Shown here piece after piece: positions 14,747-22,299 of a DNA stretch of 22,420 nt (position 1 is its first letter; each line of letters begins with the position of its first letter). The position numbers and the translations under genes were made by a program. The notes under the pieces were generated by a model, which was not told the DNA's origin, did not search any database, and was given only the letters and a program-made list of their open reading frames with translations. Source of the stretch: JAADHX01 sp964569385 (GTDB lineage: Bacteria > Actinomycetota > Acidimicrobiia > Acidimicrobiales > Poriferisodalaceae); contig CAZMUM010000060.1 of NCBI GenBank assembly GCA_964569385.1, positions 1-22,420 of the forward strand. Direction: 5' to 3'.

Positions 14747-15709
14747 ATGTCGAAGTTTCATCTCATTCTTGGAGCCGGGCCTGTCGGCCGAAGTGTTGCG
14801 GCGGCCTTACTCGATCTTGGCGAGACGGTCGTGGTCGGCACGCGCAGTGCGACGGTAGTCGACGGAGCCCGATCAAGAGCCGTCGATGCGTCCGATGCCA
14901 AAGCAGTTACCGAGGCGGCGACAGGAGCGGTCTCGATTATCAACTGTGTGAATCCGCCGTACGACAAGTGGCAGACGGTGTGGCCTCCTATTGCTGCGGC
15001 GATTCTGGCCGCGGCCAAAACATCGGGCGCGGTGCTGGTGACGATGTCGAACCTGTATGGCTACGGAGACCCGGGTGGGGCTGCGATGTCGGAACGAACG
15101 CCGTTGGCACCCAACTCCAAGAAGGGCGTAGTAAGGGCCAAAATGTGGGACGACGCCTTCGCAGCCCATCAGGCAAGTGTGGCGAAAGTGGTTGAGGCCA
15201 GGGCGTCTGACTTCATTGGTCCTGGTCTCGGCGACAACTCTCATATGGGCGACCGAGTCACTAAACGAGCGGCCACAGGAAAGAACGTAAAGGTCATTGG
15301 CGCAACCGATCAGCCGCACACCTTCACCTACATCGGCGACGTGGGGCGAATGCTGGCCGTGTTAGCCACAAACGAGCACACCTGGGGGAGGGTCTGGCAC
15401 GTCCCGTCAAACGAGGCGCGCACGGTCGAACAGGTCGTAAATGACATGACCGACGCCGCCGGCCACCAGCGAGTCAAGGTCACAAGCATGCCTAACTGGC
15501 TTCTGCGGGCAGCTGGAGTGTTCGTGTCAAACCTTCGCGAGCTACGAGAGGTCCAGTACCAGTTTGATCGACTCTTCGTCATGGACTCAACCGACGCCGT
15601 TACCGAGCTCGGGCTCGAGCCGACTCCTTGGGATCAGATCATCGCGGCCAGCATCGAAGAGCACTCTGGGTCTGGCAACGTCTCCAAGTGCAGGGCGAGC
15701 AGGCATTAG
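14747..15709 (+). CDS. NAD(P)-binding epimerase/dehydratase-like protein (atypical SDR)
   Basis: This 320-aa protein starts with a Rossmann dinucleotide-binding motif, GAGPVG (9-14), in HLILGAGPVGRSVAAALLDLG. It resembles extended or atypical SDRs: ASDAKAVTEAATGAVSIINCVNPP, then MSNLYGYGDPGGA, and the HTFTYIGDVGRMLAVLA segment often seen in NAD-dependent epimerases. The classic YxxxK is not obvious. The reaction is not readable. An AAAGG Shine-Dalgarno lies 6 nt before the ATG. It is divergent from the TetR regulator and has an operator in its promoter, so it is the probable regulated target. Its stop codon (15707-15709) abuts the stop of the convergent HD-GYP gene with no gap. Confidence 0.8.
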   Translation: MSKFHLILGAGPVGRSVAAALLDLGETVVVGTRSATVVDGARSRAVDASDAKAVTEAATGAVSIINCVNPPYDKWQTVWPPIAAAILAAAKTSGAVLVTMSNLYGYGDPGGAAMSERTPLAPNSKKGVVRAKMWDDAFAAHQASVAKVVEARASDFIGPGLGDNSHMGDRVTKRAATGKNVKVIGATDQPHTFTYIGDVGRMLAVLATNEHTWGRVWHVPSNEARTVEQVVNDMTDAAGHQRVKVTSMPNWLLRAAGVFVSNLRELREVQYQFDRLFVMDSTDAVTELGLEPTPWDQIIAASIEEHSGSGNVSKCRASRH

Positions 15710-17527
15710 TTAGCAACTTGTGAACACTCGCACCTGATCGCGTCCGGCGCTGCCAGACAGTTTGCCGGTCAGTGTCCTACCGTCGACTACGACAAAATCG
15801 CCAGCCTCGATACCTGCGTATGCGTAGTCCACACCGGGTATCTGCCAGTTTGCGGACGCCGCTAGTTGGCTATCTGACACTGCGAAGCCGATGATCGTTT
15901 CGGTGAGTTCGATTGTGAAGTTGAGGTCGATGTTCTGGCTGGGCGAGTCGGCATGCAGCAGGTAGGTGCATATCTGGGTGTTGGCGGCGATGGTGCGTCG
16001 CTGAGCCGACCCCAGCGTCACCGCACCAGGGCCGGGAGCCACCACTTCGATGGTCGAGCTGGCAACCCGTGGTTGTCCCTCGGCTATGAGGAACACTCCG
16101 ACGTCGCTTTGTAGGCGCCCGTCGTCTAGAGAGCCCGGAACTTCGTCGGCTCCGATCTGGATGACTTGTCCAGACGGCGACGGGATGGTTGTGGGTTCGG
16201 AATCTGGCGGGGCAGCGGTTGTTGTCTCAACCGTTGGTACCTGGGCAGGGACCGCTCCGAGTGTGGTTGCAGTCTGTTCTGTGGTTGGCTCGGGCCCGCT
16301 AGATGTGCCAGCAGATGGCGCAGTCGGTGTTACTTCCGGAGCGACTGCTGCGACTTGTGGCGCCGCGCCGAGTGCCGCCGGTCCGTCATAGGTAGCCGCG
16401 ATTGCAGGTGTGACTGCAAGCGTGGCGACCGCGGCCGCGGTCGCGAGCGAACCCGCGGCGGTGCTTCCTGCTGATCCAAGGGCGCTAGCTACCTCAGCCA
16501 ACCGAGGCCAGTGGGTGAGCCACGACAGCGGCCCGGCGACATCGGTGAGGTTGCGCGTCGAGACCGAGAGGAATGCCCGCACTACTCGAGGGTCGAATTG
16601 GGTGCCGGCGCATCGGGCCAACTCGGCGCGAGCCTCGTCGGGGGTCGACGCAGTCTTGTAGGAGCGAATCGACGTCATGACGTCGTACGCGTCGGCGACG
16701 GCCACAATTCGACCTGCGACCGAGATCTCGTTACCGGCTAGTCCGCGTGGGTAACCCGCCCCGTTCCAGTGCTCGTGATGTTGGGTGGCTGCGTCCAACC
16801 ACGAACCCAACCATGGCCGCAACGGCTGAAGATAGCCAGACGCAGCGCCAGGGTGGCGCCGAAGTTCTTGCCATTCTTCGTCGGTGGGGCTGCCTTGTTT
16901 GTTGAGAATTGCCGGGCTTACCGACATCTTCCCAACATCGTGCAACAGGGCGGCCCAATGAAGTTTGGCTCGGTCAGATTCGTCGATCCCGAGTTCGGTC
17001 GCGATCAAATCCGAATAGGCGCGAACTCGTTCCGAATGGCCACGAGTTCGTCTGTCGTGATCGTTCAGATAGCCAAGGATCGAGACGATTTCCTCAGCTG
17101 CAGCTTGTGGAGTGTCGGCGATTGGTTCGCCAGCATCGACCTTGCGTTTCAGGTCGCGAGCGGTTCGTTGCTTGAGCGCGACTTTGTAACGCGATGGTGC
17201 CCTGTCGGGGAACACGAGCGTGCATTGATACAGGAAAACGAGCGGTGTCGCCCCTTGTATGAGCGGGCGAACAAGGTAGACAGTTACGGTCGAGACGAGA
17301 ACGATTGCGAGCCACCAGGCGACCGCGAACGCTACAACTTCTGGTCGCGGAACAAACCAGGTGAACATCAACCCGGACAAGTAGCCGCCAAACAGGGGAA
17401 CCACCCAGATGGCGCCTCGCAATAGCCAGACCTTCCATGGCGACGGCGACCAGACCTTCGATCGAGCCGGTTCGCCAGTGGCCGTGGAGCCAGTAGCCGA
17501 GGAAACTTTACCGCTGCTGAGAACCAT
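15710..17527 (-). CDS. Membrane-bound HD-GYP phosphohydrolase with exported C-terminal domain
   Basis: This 605-aa protein has two N-terminal TM segments (about 34-58 and 66-87), then a cytoplasmic HD-GYP domain (about 145-325) with H196-D197 (LLHDVGK), H225 (RRHPG) and HHEHWNGAGYPRGL, where GYP is 258-260. HD-GYP domains usually hydrolyse c-di-GMP or related nucleotides. A third hydrophobic segment (about 355-378) is followed by a Pro/Thr-rich linker (about 385-455) and a C-terminal region (about 456-605) that should be outside the cell. This region has GDFVVVDGRTLTGKLSGSAG and two Cys (520, 605) that could pair. I do not recognise its family. HD-GYP proteins normally carry sensors at the N-terminus, so a C-terminal extracellular domain is unusual. 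Confidence 0.8.
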   Translation of the reverse strand: MVLSSGKVSSATGSTATGEPARSKVWSPSPWKVWLLRGAIWVVPLFGGYLSGLMFTWFVPRPEVVAFAVAWWLAIVLVSTVTVYLVRPLIQGATPLVFLYQCTLVFPDRAPSRYKVALKQRTARDLKRKVDAGEPIADTPQAAAEEIVSILGYLNDHDRRTRGHSERVRAYSDLIATELGIDESDRAKLHWAALLHDVGKMSVSPAILNKQGSPTDEEWQELRRHPGAASGYLQPLRPWLGSWLDAATQHHEHWNGAGYPRGLAGNEISVAGRIVAVADAYDVMTSIRSYKTASTPDEARAELARCAGTQFDPRVVRAFLSVSTRNLTDVAGPLSWLTHWPRLAEVASALGSAGSTAAGSLATAAAVATLAVTPAIAATYDGPAALGAAPQVAAVAPEVTPTAPSAGTSSGPEPTTEQTATTLGAVPAQVPTVETTTAAPPDSEPTTIPSPSGQVIQIGADEVPGSLDDGRLQSDVGVFLIAEGQPRVASSTIEVVAPGPGAVTLGSAQRRTIAANTQICTYLLHADSPSQNIDLNFTIELTETIIGFAVSDSQLAASANWQIPGVDYAYAGIEAGDFVVVDGRTLTGKLSGSAGRDQVRVFTSC

Positions 17528-17541
17528 CTAGAGCCTGTCGA

Positions 17542-17563
17542 CCTCAGAGTGGCGCGACTGAGG
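17542..17563 (-). terminator. Possible hairpin between citrate synthase and HD-GYP genes
   Basis: CCTCAG (17542-17547) and CTGAGG (17558-17563) make a 6-bp stem with a 10-nt loop, 26 nt after the citrate synthase stop codon. There is no T-tract. It could be a weak terminator or a binding site upstream of the HD-GYP gene. I see no strong promoter for that gene, so read-through is possible. Confidence 0.3.
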
Positions 17564-17588
17564 AGCGACGAACGTTTGGCCCCGCGAG

Positions 17589-18722
17589 TTAGTTGTGTAT
17601 CGGCCCGACGTAACTCGATGAAGGACGAATAATCCTGTTCATTGAGATCTGCTCGATCGCGTGGGCCATCCAGCCGATAGCGCGGCTGATGGCAAACGTC
17701 GGCGTAAACAGTTGCCGCGGTAACCCAGCTTGTTCTAGCGCGACGGCGGCGTAGAACTCGACGTTGGTTCTCAGATCGCGGTCTGGGTATCGCTCGGCGA
17801 GAGCGGTTACGACTAGTTCTTCGACGCGAAGTGCAGCCTCGATGCGTGGACCGCCGGCTTCGATGGCTGTTTCGCGAAGCAGAACTGCGCGTGGGTCCTC
17901 GGTGCGGTAGATGCGATGACCAAACCCCATAATCCGTTGGCCCTTTGCCAGCCGGGACTCCACCCACGCGGCTGCGTCGCCGCTGCGTTCGATTTCGTCG
18001 AGCATGTCGAGGACCAGGCTCGGCGCACCGCCGTGAAGTGGCCCCGAAAGCGAGCCGATGCCCGCCACTAACACCGCACCGAGGTCGGCACCCGATGATG
18101 CCGTACAACGGGCGACAAATGTCGAGGCATTGAGACCGTGATCGACCGTGAGCCCAAGATATTGCTCAACCGCTCGAACGTCGTGGGCCTGGGGATCTGC
18201 GCCTGACAACATCCGCAGATAGTCCTCAACTAGCCCACGGCTAGGGTCGGCGGCTAACGGGTCTTGGCCGTTGGCTCGACGCCATAGATGGGCGATCATG
18301 GTTGGAATCGGTGCAATGAGGCCGATGCTCTCGGCGCGCACGTCAGCGATTGGTCGGTCGACCCAAGGCCTAAGGCCGGCTCCGTGAAAGCTGAGAGCAG
18401 TGCGCAACGCCTGGAACGTGGCAACGCCGGCGGTGTGGTCAAGAAGTTGTTCGGTGCTGGTGTCGATGGCGCGGCTGGCTCCAGTGAGCGCCGCAAAGTC
18501 CAAGATTTCGCCTTCGGTCGGCAGAACTGAGTTGTGCAGGAGATACCAGATCGATTCGATCGACTGCTCCCGGGCCAACTGAGCAGCTGAATAGCCTCGA
18601 TACTGGAAATAGCCCTCCTCTCCGTGCACCGCTCCGACGGAGGTGTCAGCAACAACTATTCCGTCGAGGCCAGGCGGTACTCGTCGGCTGTTATTGGTGG
18701 GTGTTCCTGGCGAACTGTGCAT
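17589..18722 (-). CDS. Citrate synthase (stand-alone)
   Basis: This 377-aa protein is a type II-like citrate synthase that condenses oxaloacetate and acetyl-CoA (or propionyl-CoA in the 2-methylcitrate cycle). The active-site blocks are present: H195 (DHGLNASTF), H230 (GPLHGGAPS) and H269 (GFGHRIY). In the usual NVDFY motif the catalytic Asp is replaced by Glu (E322, NVEFYAAV), which could be a subfamily trait. It ends with RPSSSYVGPIHN, typical of the family. The ATG at 18722 is chosen because TTGATC and GACACT with a 17-nt spacer end 6 nt before it. A longer frame to 18770 would cover the operator. It is divergent from a DNA-binding citrate synthase that probably regulates it. Confidence 0.9.
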   Translation of the reverse strand: MHSSPGTPTNNSRRVPPGLDGIVVADTSVGAVHGEEGYFQYRGYSAAQLAREQSIESIWYLLHNSVLPTEGEILDFAALTGASRAIDTSTEQLLDHTAGVATFQALRTALSFHGAGLRPWVDRPIADVRAESIGLIAPIPTMIAHLWRRANGQDPLAADPSRGLVEDYLRMLSGADPQAHDVRAVEQYLGLTVDHGLNASTFVARCTASSGADLGAVLVAGIGSLSGPLHGGAPSLVLDMLDEIERSGDAAAWVESRLAKGQRIMGFGHRIYRTEDPRAVLLRETAIEAGGPRIEAALRVEELVVTALAERYPDRDLRTNVEFYAAVALEQAGLPRQLFTPTFAISRAIGWMAHAIEQISMNRIIRPSSSYVGPIHN

Positions 18723-18728
18723 AAGGCG

Positions 18729-18764
18729 AGTGTCGCACGGCGACCAATATTGATCAATATTGAT
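18729..18764. promoter_or_regulatory. Shared promoter with 18-bp palindromic operator of the citrate synthase pair
   Basis: CAATATTGATCAATATTG (18745-18762) is a perfect 18-bp palindrome, also read as two tandem CAATATTGAT units (18745-18764), strikingly AT-rich in this high-GC DNA. It covers the -35 (TTGATC, 18757-18752) of the stand-alone citrate synthase, whose -10 GACACT (18734-18729) lies 17 nt away. The operator is placed to repress that gene and could also affect the divergent one, whose -10-like TATGGT is at 18806-18811. Confidence 0.65.
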
Positions 18765-18817
18765 CTGCAATCAACTAAAGTCGCTCGATTGACCAGTACC
18801 GAGCGTATGGTTCTTGT

Positions 18818-20050
18818 ATGGCCCGCGAATTGGTACCAGCCGTCGAAGCAGCAGAGATGCTTGGCGTCAAACGTCAGACGTTGTACGCCTATGTATCGCG
18901 CGGTCTGCTCTCATCGCACCAACAACAGGGCTCGCGAGGAAGTCTTTTTGATCCGGCCGAGCTTGATGGGCTGCTCCGCCAGGGGCGAGGTAAAGGTGAG
19001 AGCCCAAGACCTGATGTGGTCATCGAATCGGGCCTTACAAGAATCGACGACGACGGCCACTACTACCGTGGCCGAGCCGCCATCGATTTAGCCAGCACGG
19101 CCAGCTTTGAGTCGGTGGCCGAGTTCCTATGGCACGGCGGCCAATCCGACGCCGATTCCGATCTGGCTCCGACTAGCTGGGACTTCGATGTCGATGTCGA
19201 GCTCATCGACAGGGTGGCCGACGTTCTGGGCCCGAAGGCCGCTCCTCTCGACTGGGTTCGGGTGTTGTTGCCGTTGCTGGCCGCAGCCGACCCGATGCGA
19301 GCCGACATTCGACCAGCGGCGGTGGCATTGCTTGGACGACAATTGCTGCCGCTGCTGTTTGTTGCGGCCTCGCACAGTGCTCCGTCGTCGGATCTGACCA
19401 GCGCGACACTCGAGATATCACGTGCCGCGACTGTGGCGTTGAGTGCCATCGGTGGCGACGTTCGGAATGAGCGTGAGGTCAAAATCGTCAACCAGGTGCT
19501 AGTCCTGATGGCCGATCATGAGCTGGCGGCATCCACCGCGGCGGTGCGGCTAGCGGCTTCGTTTGGCGCTGATCCTTACGCATCGTTGCAGGCCGGATAT
19601 GCAGTCATCGGTGGGGCCATGCACGGTGCTGCCAGCACTGCCGTCGAGCGCTTCATCGCCGACGTTGTTCGGGCCGGCGAGCCTGCCATCGTGGTGGGTA
19701 AACGTCTCAGTGTTGGCGAACTGATCCCTGGCCTAGGCCACTCTGTGTATCTCGGCGTTGATCCACGATTTACCGCGCTGTTTGAATTCACCAGACAGTC
19801 GTATCCGACCAGCCCCGCAGTTGAGGCCGGCGCTGCCATTATCGGTTTCACTCGCGAGAGAGGTCTGCCAGAACCAAACGTTGACTTTGCCATTGCCGTA
19901 CTTGCCCACGCCGTGGGCTGGAACGAAGGTGCCGGCGAAGTTCTGTTCGCGTTGGCGAGGTCGGCTGGATGGATTGCTCACGCCATCGAGGAGTACACCC
20001 ACAGGTCGAACATTCGCCTTCGAGCGGTCTATACCGGCCCTCGTCCATGA
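18818..20050 (+). CDS. HTH-citrate synthase fusion, candidate metabolic regulator
   Basis: This 410-aa protein fuses an N-terminal excisionase/MerR-like helix-turn-helix (about 5-55: VPAVEAAEMLGVKRQTLYAYVSRGLL, then FDPAELDGLL) to a citrate synthase domain (about 65-405). The catalytic residues are all kept: H234 (ADHELAAST), H269 (GAMHGAAS), H308 (GLGHSVY) and D356 (PNVDFAIAV). It may therefore be both an enzyme and a DNA-binding protein. Proteins with this architecture are known in actinobacteria but I know of no experimental role. A TATGGT hexamer lies 6 nt before the ATG. The gene is divergent from a stand-alone citrate synthase, and an 18-bp palindrome lies between them, so it is the natural candidate for binding there. 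Confidence 0.88.
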   Translation: MARELVPAVEAAEMLGVKRQTLYAYVSRGLLSSHQQQGSRGSLFDPAELDGLLRQGRGKGESPRPDVVIESGLTRIDDDGHYYRGRAAIDLASTASFESVAEFLWHGGQSDADSDLAPTSWDFDVDVELIDRVADVLGPKAAPLDWVRVLLPLLAAADPMRADIRPAAVALLGRQLLPLLFVAASHSAPSSDLTSATLEISRAATVALSAIGGDVRNEREVKIVNQVLVLMADHELAASTAAVRLAASFGADPYASLQAGYAVIGGAMHGAASTAVERFIADVVRAGEPAIVVGKRLSVGELIPGLGHSVYLGVDPRFTALFEFTRQSYPTSPAVEAGAAIIGFTRERGLPEPNVDFAIAVLAHAVGWNEGAGEVLFALARSAGWIAHAIEEYTHRSNIRLRAVYTGPRP

Positions 20051-20084
20051 GGCTGCATCTATAGGGCAGCGTCGATTCGTCTGC

Positions 20085-20097
20085 TTAACTAGCGGCC
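20085..20097 (+). promoter_or_regulatory. Candidate -10 of a leaderless promoter for the aminotransferase
   Basis: TTAACT (20085-20090) lies 7 nt before the ATG at 20098, and no Shine-Dalgarno is visible. No convincing -35 is seen. Confidence 0.35.
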
Positions 20098-21303
20098 ATG
20101 ACAGCGCTATTGCACTCCTTCGCCGATGCCGCCAAACCCGAGTCCGAGTACATCAACGTTGTGCGGGCCGAGGGCACTTCGCTCTGGGACGATTCGGGCA
20201 AACAGTATTTCGACGCAATGTCGAGCCTTTGGTACTGCCAGGTCGGCCACGGCCGTCCCGAGATCGTCGATGCGGTTCACAAACAGATGTCTGAATTTTC
20301 GAACTATCACACGTTCGACCCCTTCACCCACGGGCCTGCCGTCGAGGTCGCCGAACGAGTAGTCGGGTTGTCATCGCTGCCTGGTGGTCGCGTCTATCTA
20401 GCGTGTTCTGGGTCCGAAGCCGTCGATACTGCCCTCAAGACGATCCGTCTGATTCAGCAGCGCCGGGCCACTGACGGCCCGGCCCGCCAGATAATCGTGC
20501 GGCGCGAACGTGGTTACCACGGGGTCAACTTCGGTGGTACCACCGCCCAAGGAATCGAGGCCAACCGCGAAGGCTGGGGCGACCTTGTTCCTCACTTCAT
20601 CGAGATTCCCGGCGACGACCTTGAGGCCGCGGCTCGCTTGTTTGCCGACAAGGGCGATCAGATTGCTGGGCTTATCACCGAACCAGTTCAGGGAGCAGGC
20701 GGGATTCACCCACCCCAAGACGGCTACCTCGAAGGCCTCCGGCGGATGTGTGACGACCACGGAGCCTTGTTGTGCTTCGACGAGGTGATCAGCGGATTCG
20801 GCCGAACGGGCGACTGGTTCGCGTCGCAAACGTACGGGGTGACGCCAGACATCATGACGTTCGCAAAGGGTGTCACGTCGGGATACTTGCCGCTGTCTGG
20901 AATGGTGGTTAGTGCCGACATTGCGGCCGAACTTGAGGGTCACGGCACGATGTATCGCCATGGTCACACCTATTCGGGCCATGCCGCGAGCTGTGCGGCG
21001 GCATTGGCCAACATTGACATTATCGAAAGCGAAGACCTGGTCGGTCAGGCCAAGAAGCTGCATGGTTGGTTCGAATCGGGACTTTCAGCGCTTGCTGCCG
21101 ATGGGACTATCGATAGCTACCGGGGGATAGGAGCAGTCTGGGCGGCCGAGTTTGATCGCGACGCGGCCGACATCAAGACGGCGATGCTCGATAAGGGGGT
21201 TGTTACCCGCAATATCTACAACGCAGTCGCCTTGTGCCCGCCGCTCATCACGACCGAAGCCGAGGTCGGTCATGTTCTTGATGTCATGGCTAGCTGTGCC
21301 TGA
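20098..21303 (+). CDS. Class III aminotransferase (PLP-dependent)
   Basis: This 401-aa protein is a class III (omega-amino acid / GABA / putrescine-type) aminotransferase. PLP-site motifs are in order: CSGSEAVDTALK (103-114), YHG (140-142), LITEPVQGAGG (192-202), the Asp D228 in CFDEVISGFGR, and the Schiff-base lysine K257 in MTFAKGVTSGYLPL. The GHGTMYRHGHTYSGHAASCAAALANI block also fits. Substrates could be omega-amino acids, diamines or amines. The exact one is not readable, but the N-terminal MSSLWYCQVGHG pattern is typical of omega-transaminases acting on beta-alanine/pyruvate. It follows the HTH-citrate synthase by 47 nt in the same direction, so co-transcription is possible, linking amine nitrogen to the TCA cycle. 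Confidence 0.9.
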   Translation: MTALLHSFADAAKPESEYINVVRAEGTSLWDDSGKQYFDAMSSLWYCQVGHGRPEIVDAVHKQMSEFSNYHTFDPFTHGPAVEVAERVVGLSSLPGGRVYLACSGSEAVDTALKTIRLIQQRRATDGPARQIIVRRERGYHGVNFGGTTAQGIEANREGWGDLVPHFIEIPGDDLEAAARLFADKGDQIAGLITEPVQGAGGIHPPQDGYLEGLRRMCDDHGALLCFDEVISGFGRTGDWFASQTYGVTPDIMTFAKGVTSGYLPLSGMVVSADIAAELEGHGTMYRHGHTYSGHAASCAAALANIDIIESEDLVGQAKKLHGWFESGLSALAADGTIDSYRGIGAVWAAEFDRDAADIKTAMLDKGVVTRNIYNAVALCPPLITTEAEVGHVLDVMASCA

Positions 21304-21741
21304 CCAAATGGTCGTTTGCTGTGGGCGCGACCGCGAGTCGCCGTGTCAGGTGAAGAAGAGAGTCGCTCGAGGGTTAGCCGGTCGTGAGCGAGCGAGATGC
21401 CGTGACATGGAGGTGGTGGTTGATCGTGTTAGGTGCTGTGGCTGTCGTCCTGCCGGTTGCGGTCGCCGTGGTCTTGCCGAAGAAAGGTGAGCTTGGGGTT
21501 TTGGTGGTGCACTCGGCGCTGCGACACCCGCCTTCGCTATTTGCGGCAGTGTCTTTCTGTCCGGAACCTGCTACATCGCCATAGCTGTTGTCGCTGCGTT
21601 CGTTGCTGGTATGTGTGGTGGACGACAAGCTGTTCGTCCATCGAAAACACATAGCCGCCAGTCAATAACGTTGATTCGGACTGAGAAAACTCGTCCGATG
21701 GCACGGCAGGTGCGGCTGCGTCGTGAACTTTAGAACCGAGG
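21304..21741. other. Low-information region around the possible frameshifted gene
   Basis: This 438-nt stretch follows the aminotransferase and holds only the frameshifted two-TM candidate described separately. The first 80 nt (21304-21383) show no convincing ORF, hairpin or promoter. Confidence 0.4.
21384..21733 (+). pseudogene. Possible small two-TM protein broken by a frameshift
   Basis: A GTG at 21384 opens a frame reading MSERDAVTWRWWLIVLGAV with a strong TM segment (WWLIVLGAVAVVLPVAVAVV). At the homopolymer run GGGG/TTTT (21495-21502) the coding-like signal moves to another frame that runs to a TAG at 21731-21733 and has a second TM segment (CGSVFLSGTCYIAIAVVAAF). One extra G would join them into a 116-aa two-TM protein. 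The second frame has no credible start of its own. It ends 8 nt from the convergent lipoprotein stop. It could be a sequencing slip, a real pseudogene, or noise. I cannot assign a family. Confidence 0.35.
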
Positions 21742-22299
21742 TCATTGACAAAAGATGGCTGCCGTCGACGCAAACAATCCATCCCGTTCCTCAACAACGA
21801 TTCGTGCGGTTACGTTTGAGTTCTCAGACTCAATGACGAATAACTCAAATAGACGGGCCTCGCCATGAGGGCTCTGGCTGCCATCGCCCATGGGAACCAA
21901 CACCACGCCAGCCGCTCCGGTTACATTCGTGAAAGGCATCGCTACTGCAGCCGCTTCGGCGATGGATATTGCCGTCGGCACCTCAAATTCGAAGATCAGT
22001 GTCATCGGATGTACTCCGCCTTCACAGAGGAGCACGAGTTCATCAGCCGTTACACCTGCTTCGTTTAGACTTAAGAGGTTTGTCGAGATCGCCATGGCGG
22101 ACTCGACATCGAGCGATGCATCAGGTTGAGGCTCATCTGTAGTCGACGATGCCAATGCGACGGTGGAAGGCACGGTGGCCAGAGTCGACTCCACCGAATC
22201 GGTTCCGTCTTCTACGGGTTCAACGGTCGCTGAACAGGCTCCAACTGCGGTAACGGCAACCAATCCCGCGATTCGGGCGAGCAGTCTCGACCGACACAT
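21742..22299 (-). CDS. Small lipoprotein of unknown function
   Basis: This 185-aa protein starts with a signal peptide (MCRSRLLARIAGLVAVTAVGAC) whose lipobox AVGAC puts the lipidated Cys at about 22. A Thr/Ser-rich, low-complexity linker follows (about 25-60), then an unrecognised domain (about 65-185) with strands such as VHPMTLIFEFEVP and EARLFELFVIESENSNVTARIVVEERDG. Two further Cys (in LLCEGG and near the end in IFCQ) could form a disulfide. It would be anchored on the outer face of the membrane. The start is firm: GGAGGAG lies 7 nt before the ATG. It stands alone. Confidence 0.8.
   Translation of the reverse strand: MCRSRLLARIAGLVAVTAVGACSATVEPVEDGTDSVESTLATVPSTVALASSTTDEPQPDASLDVESAMAISTNLLSLNEAGVTADELVLLCEGGVHPMTLIFEFEVPTAISIAEAAAVAMPFTNVTGAAGVVLVPMGDGSQSPHGEARLFELFVIESENSNVTARIVVEERDGLFASTAAIFCQ

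Noticed and set aside
16300..16500. Repeat-like Pro/Thr/Ala-rich coding in the HD-GYP gene as a tandem repeat array
   Set aside because: It is compositional bias in a linker. I found no exact repeating unit.
17368..18108. 246-aa open frame on the minus strand spanning the citrate synthase and HD-GYP genes
   Set aside because: It overlaps two well-supported genes in a different frame, and its translation is dominated by Arg/Ser as expected of frame-shifted high-GC DNA.
19758..20294. 178-aa open frame on the plus strand across the citrate synthase/aminotransferase junction
   Set aside because: It covers the end of one well-supported gene and the start of the next in another frame.
20398..21063. 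221-aa open frame on the minus strand
   Set aside because: It lies opposite the class III aminotransferase, whose PLP motifs are intact. The antisense translation has no recognisable domain. Long antisense frames are expected in high-GC coding DNA.
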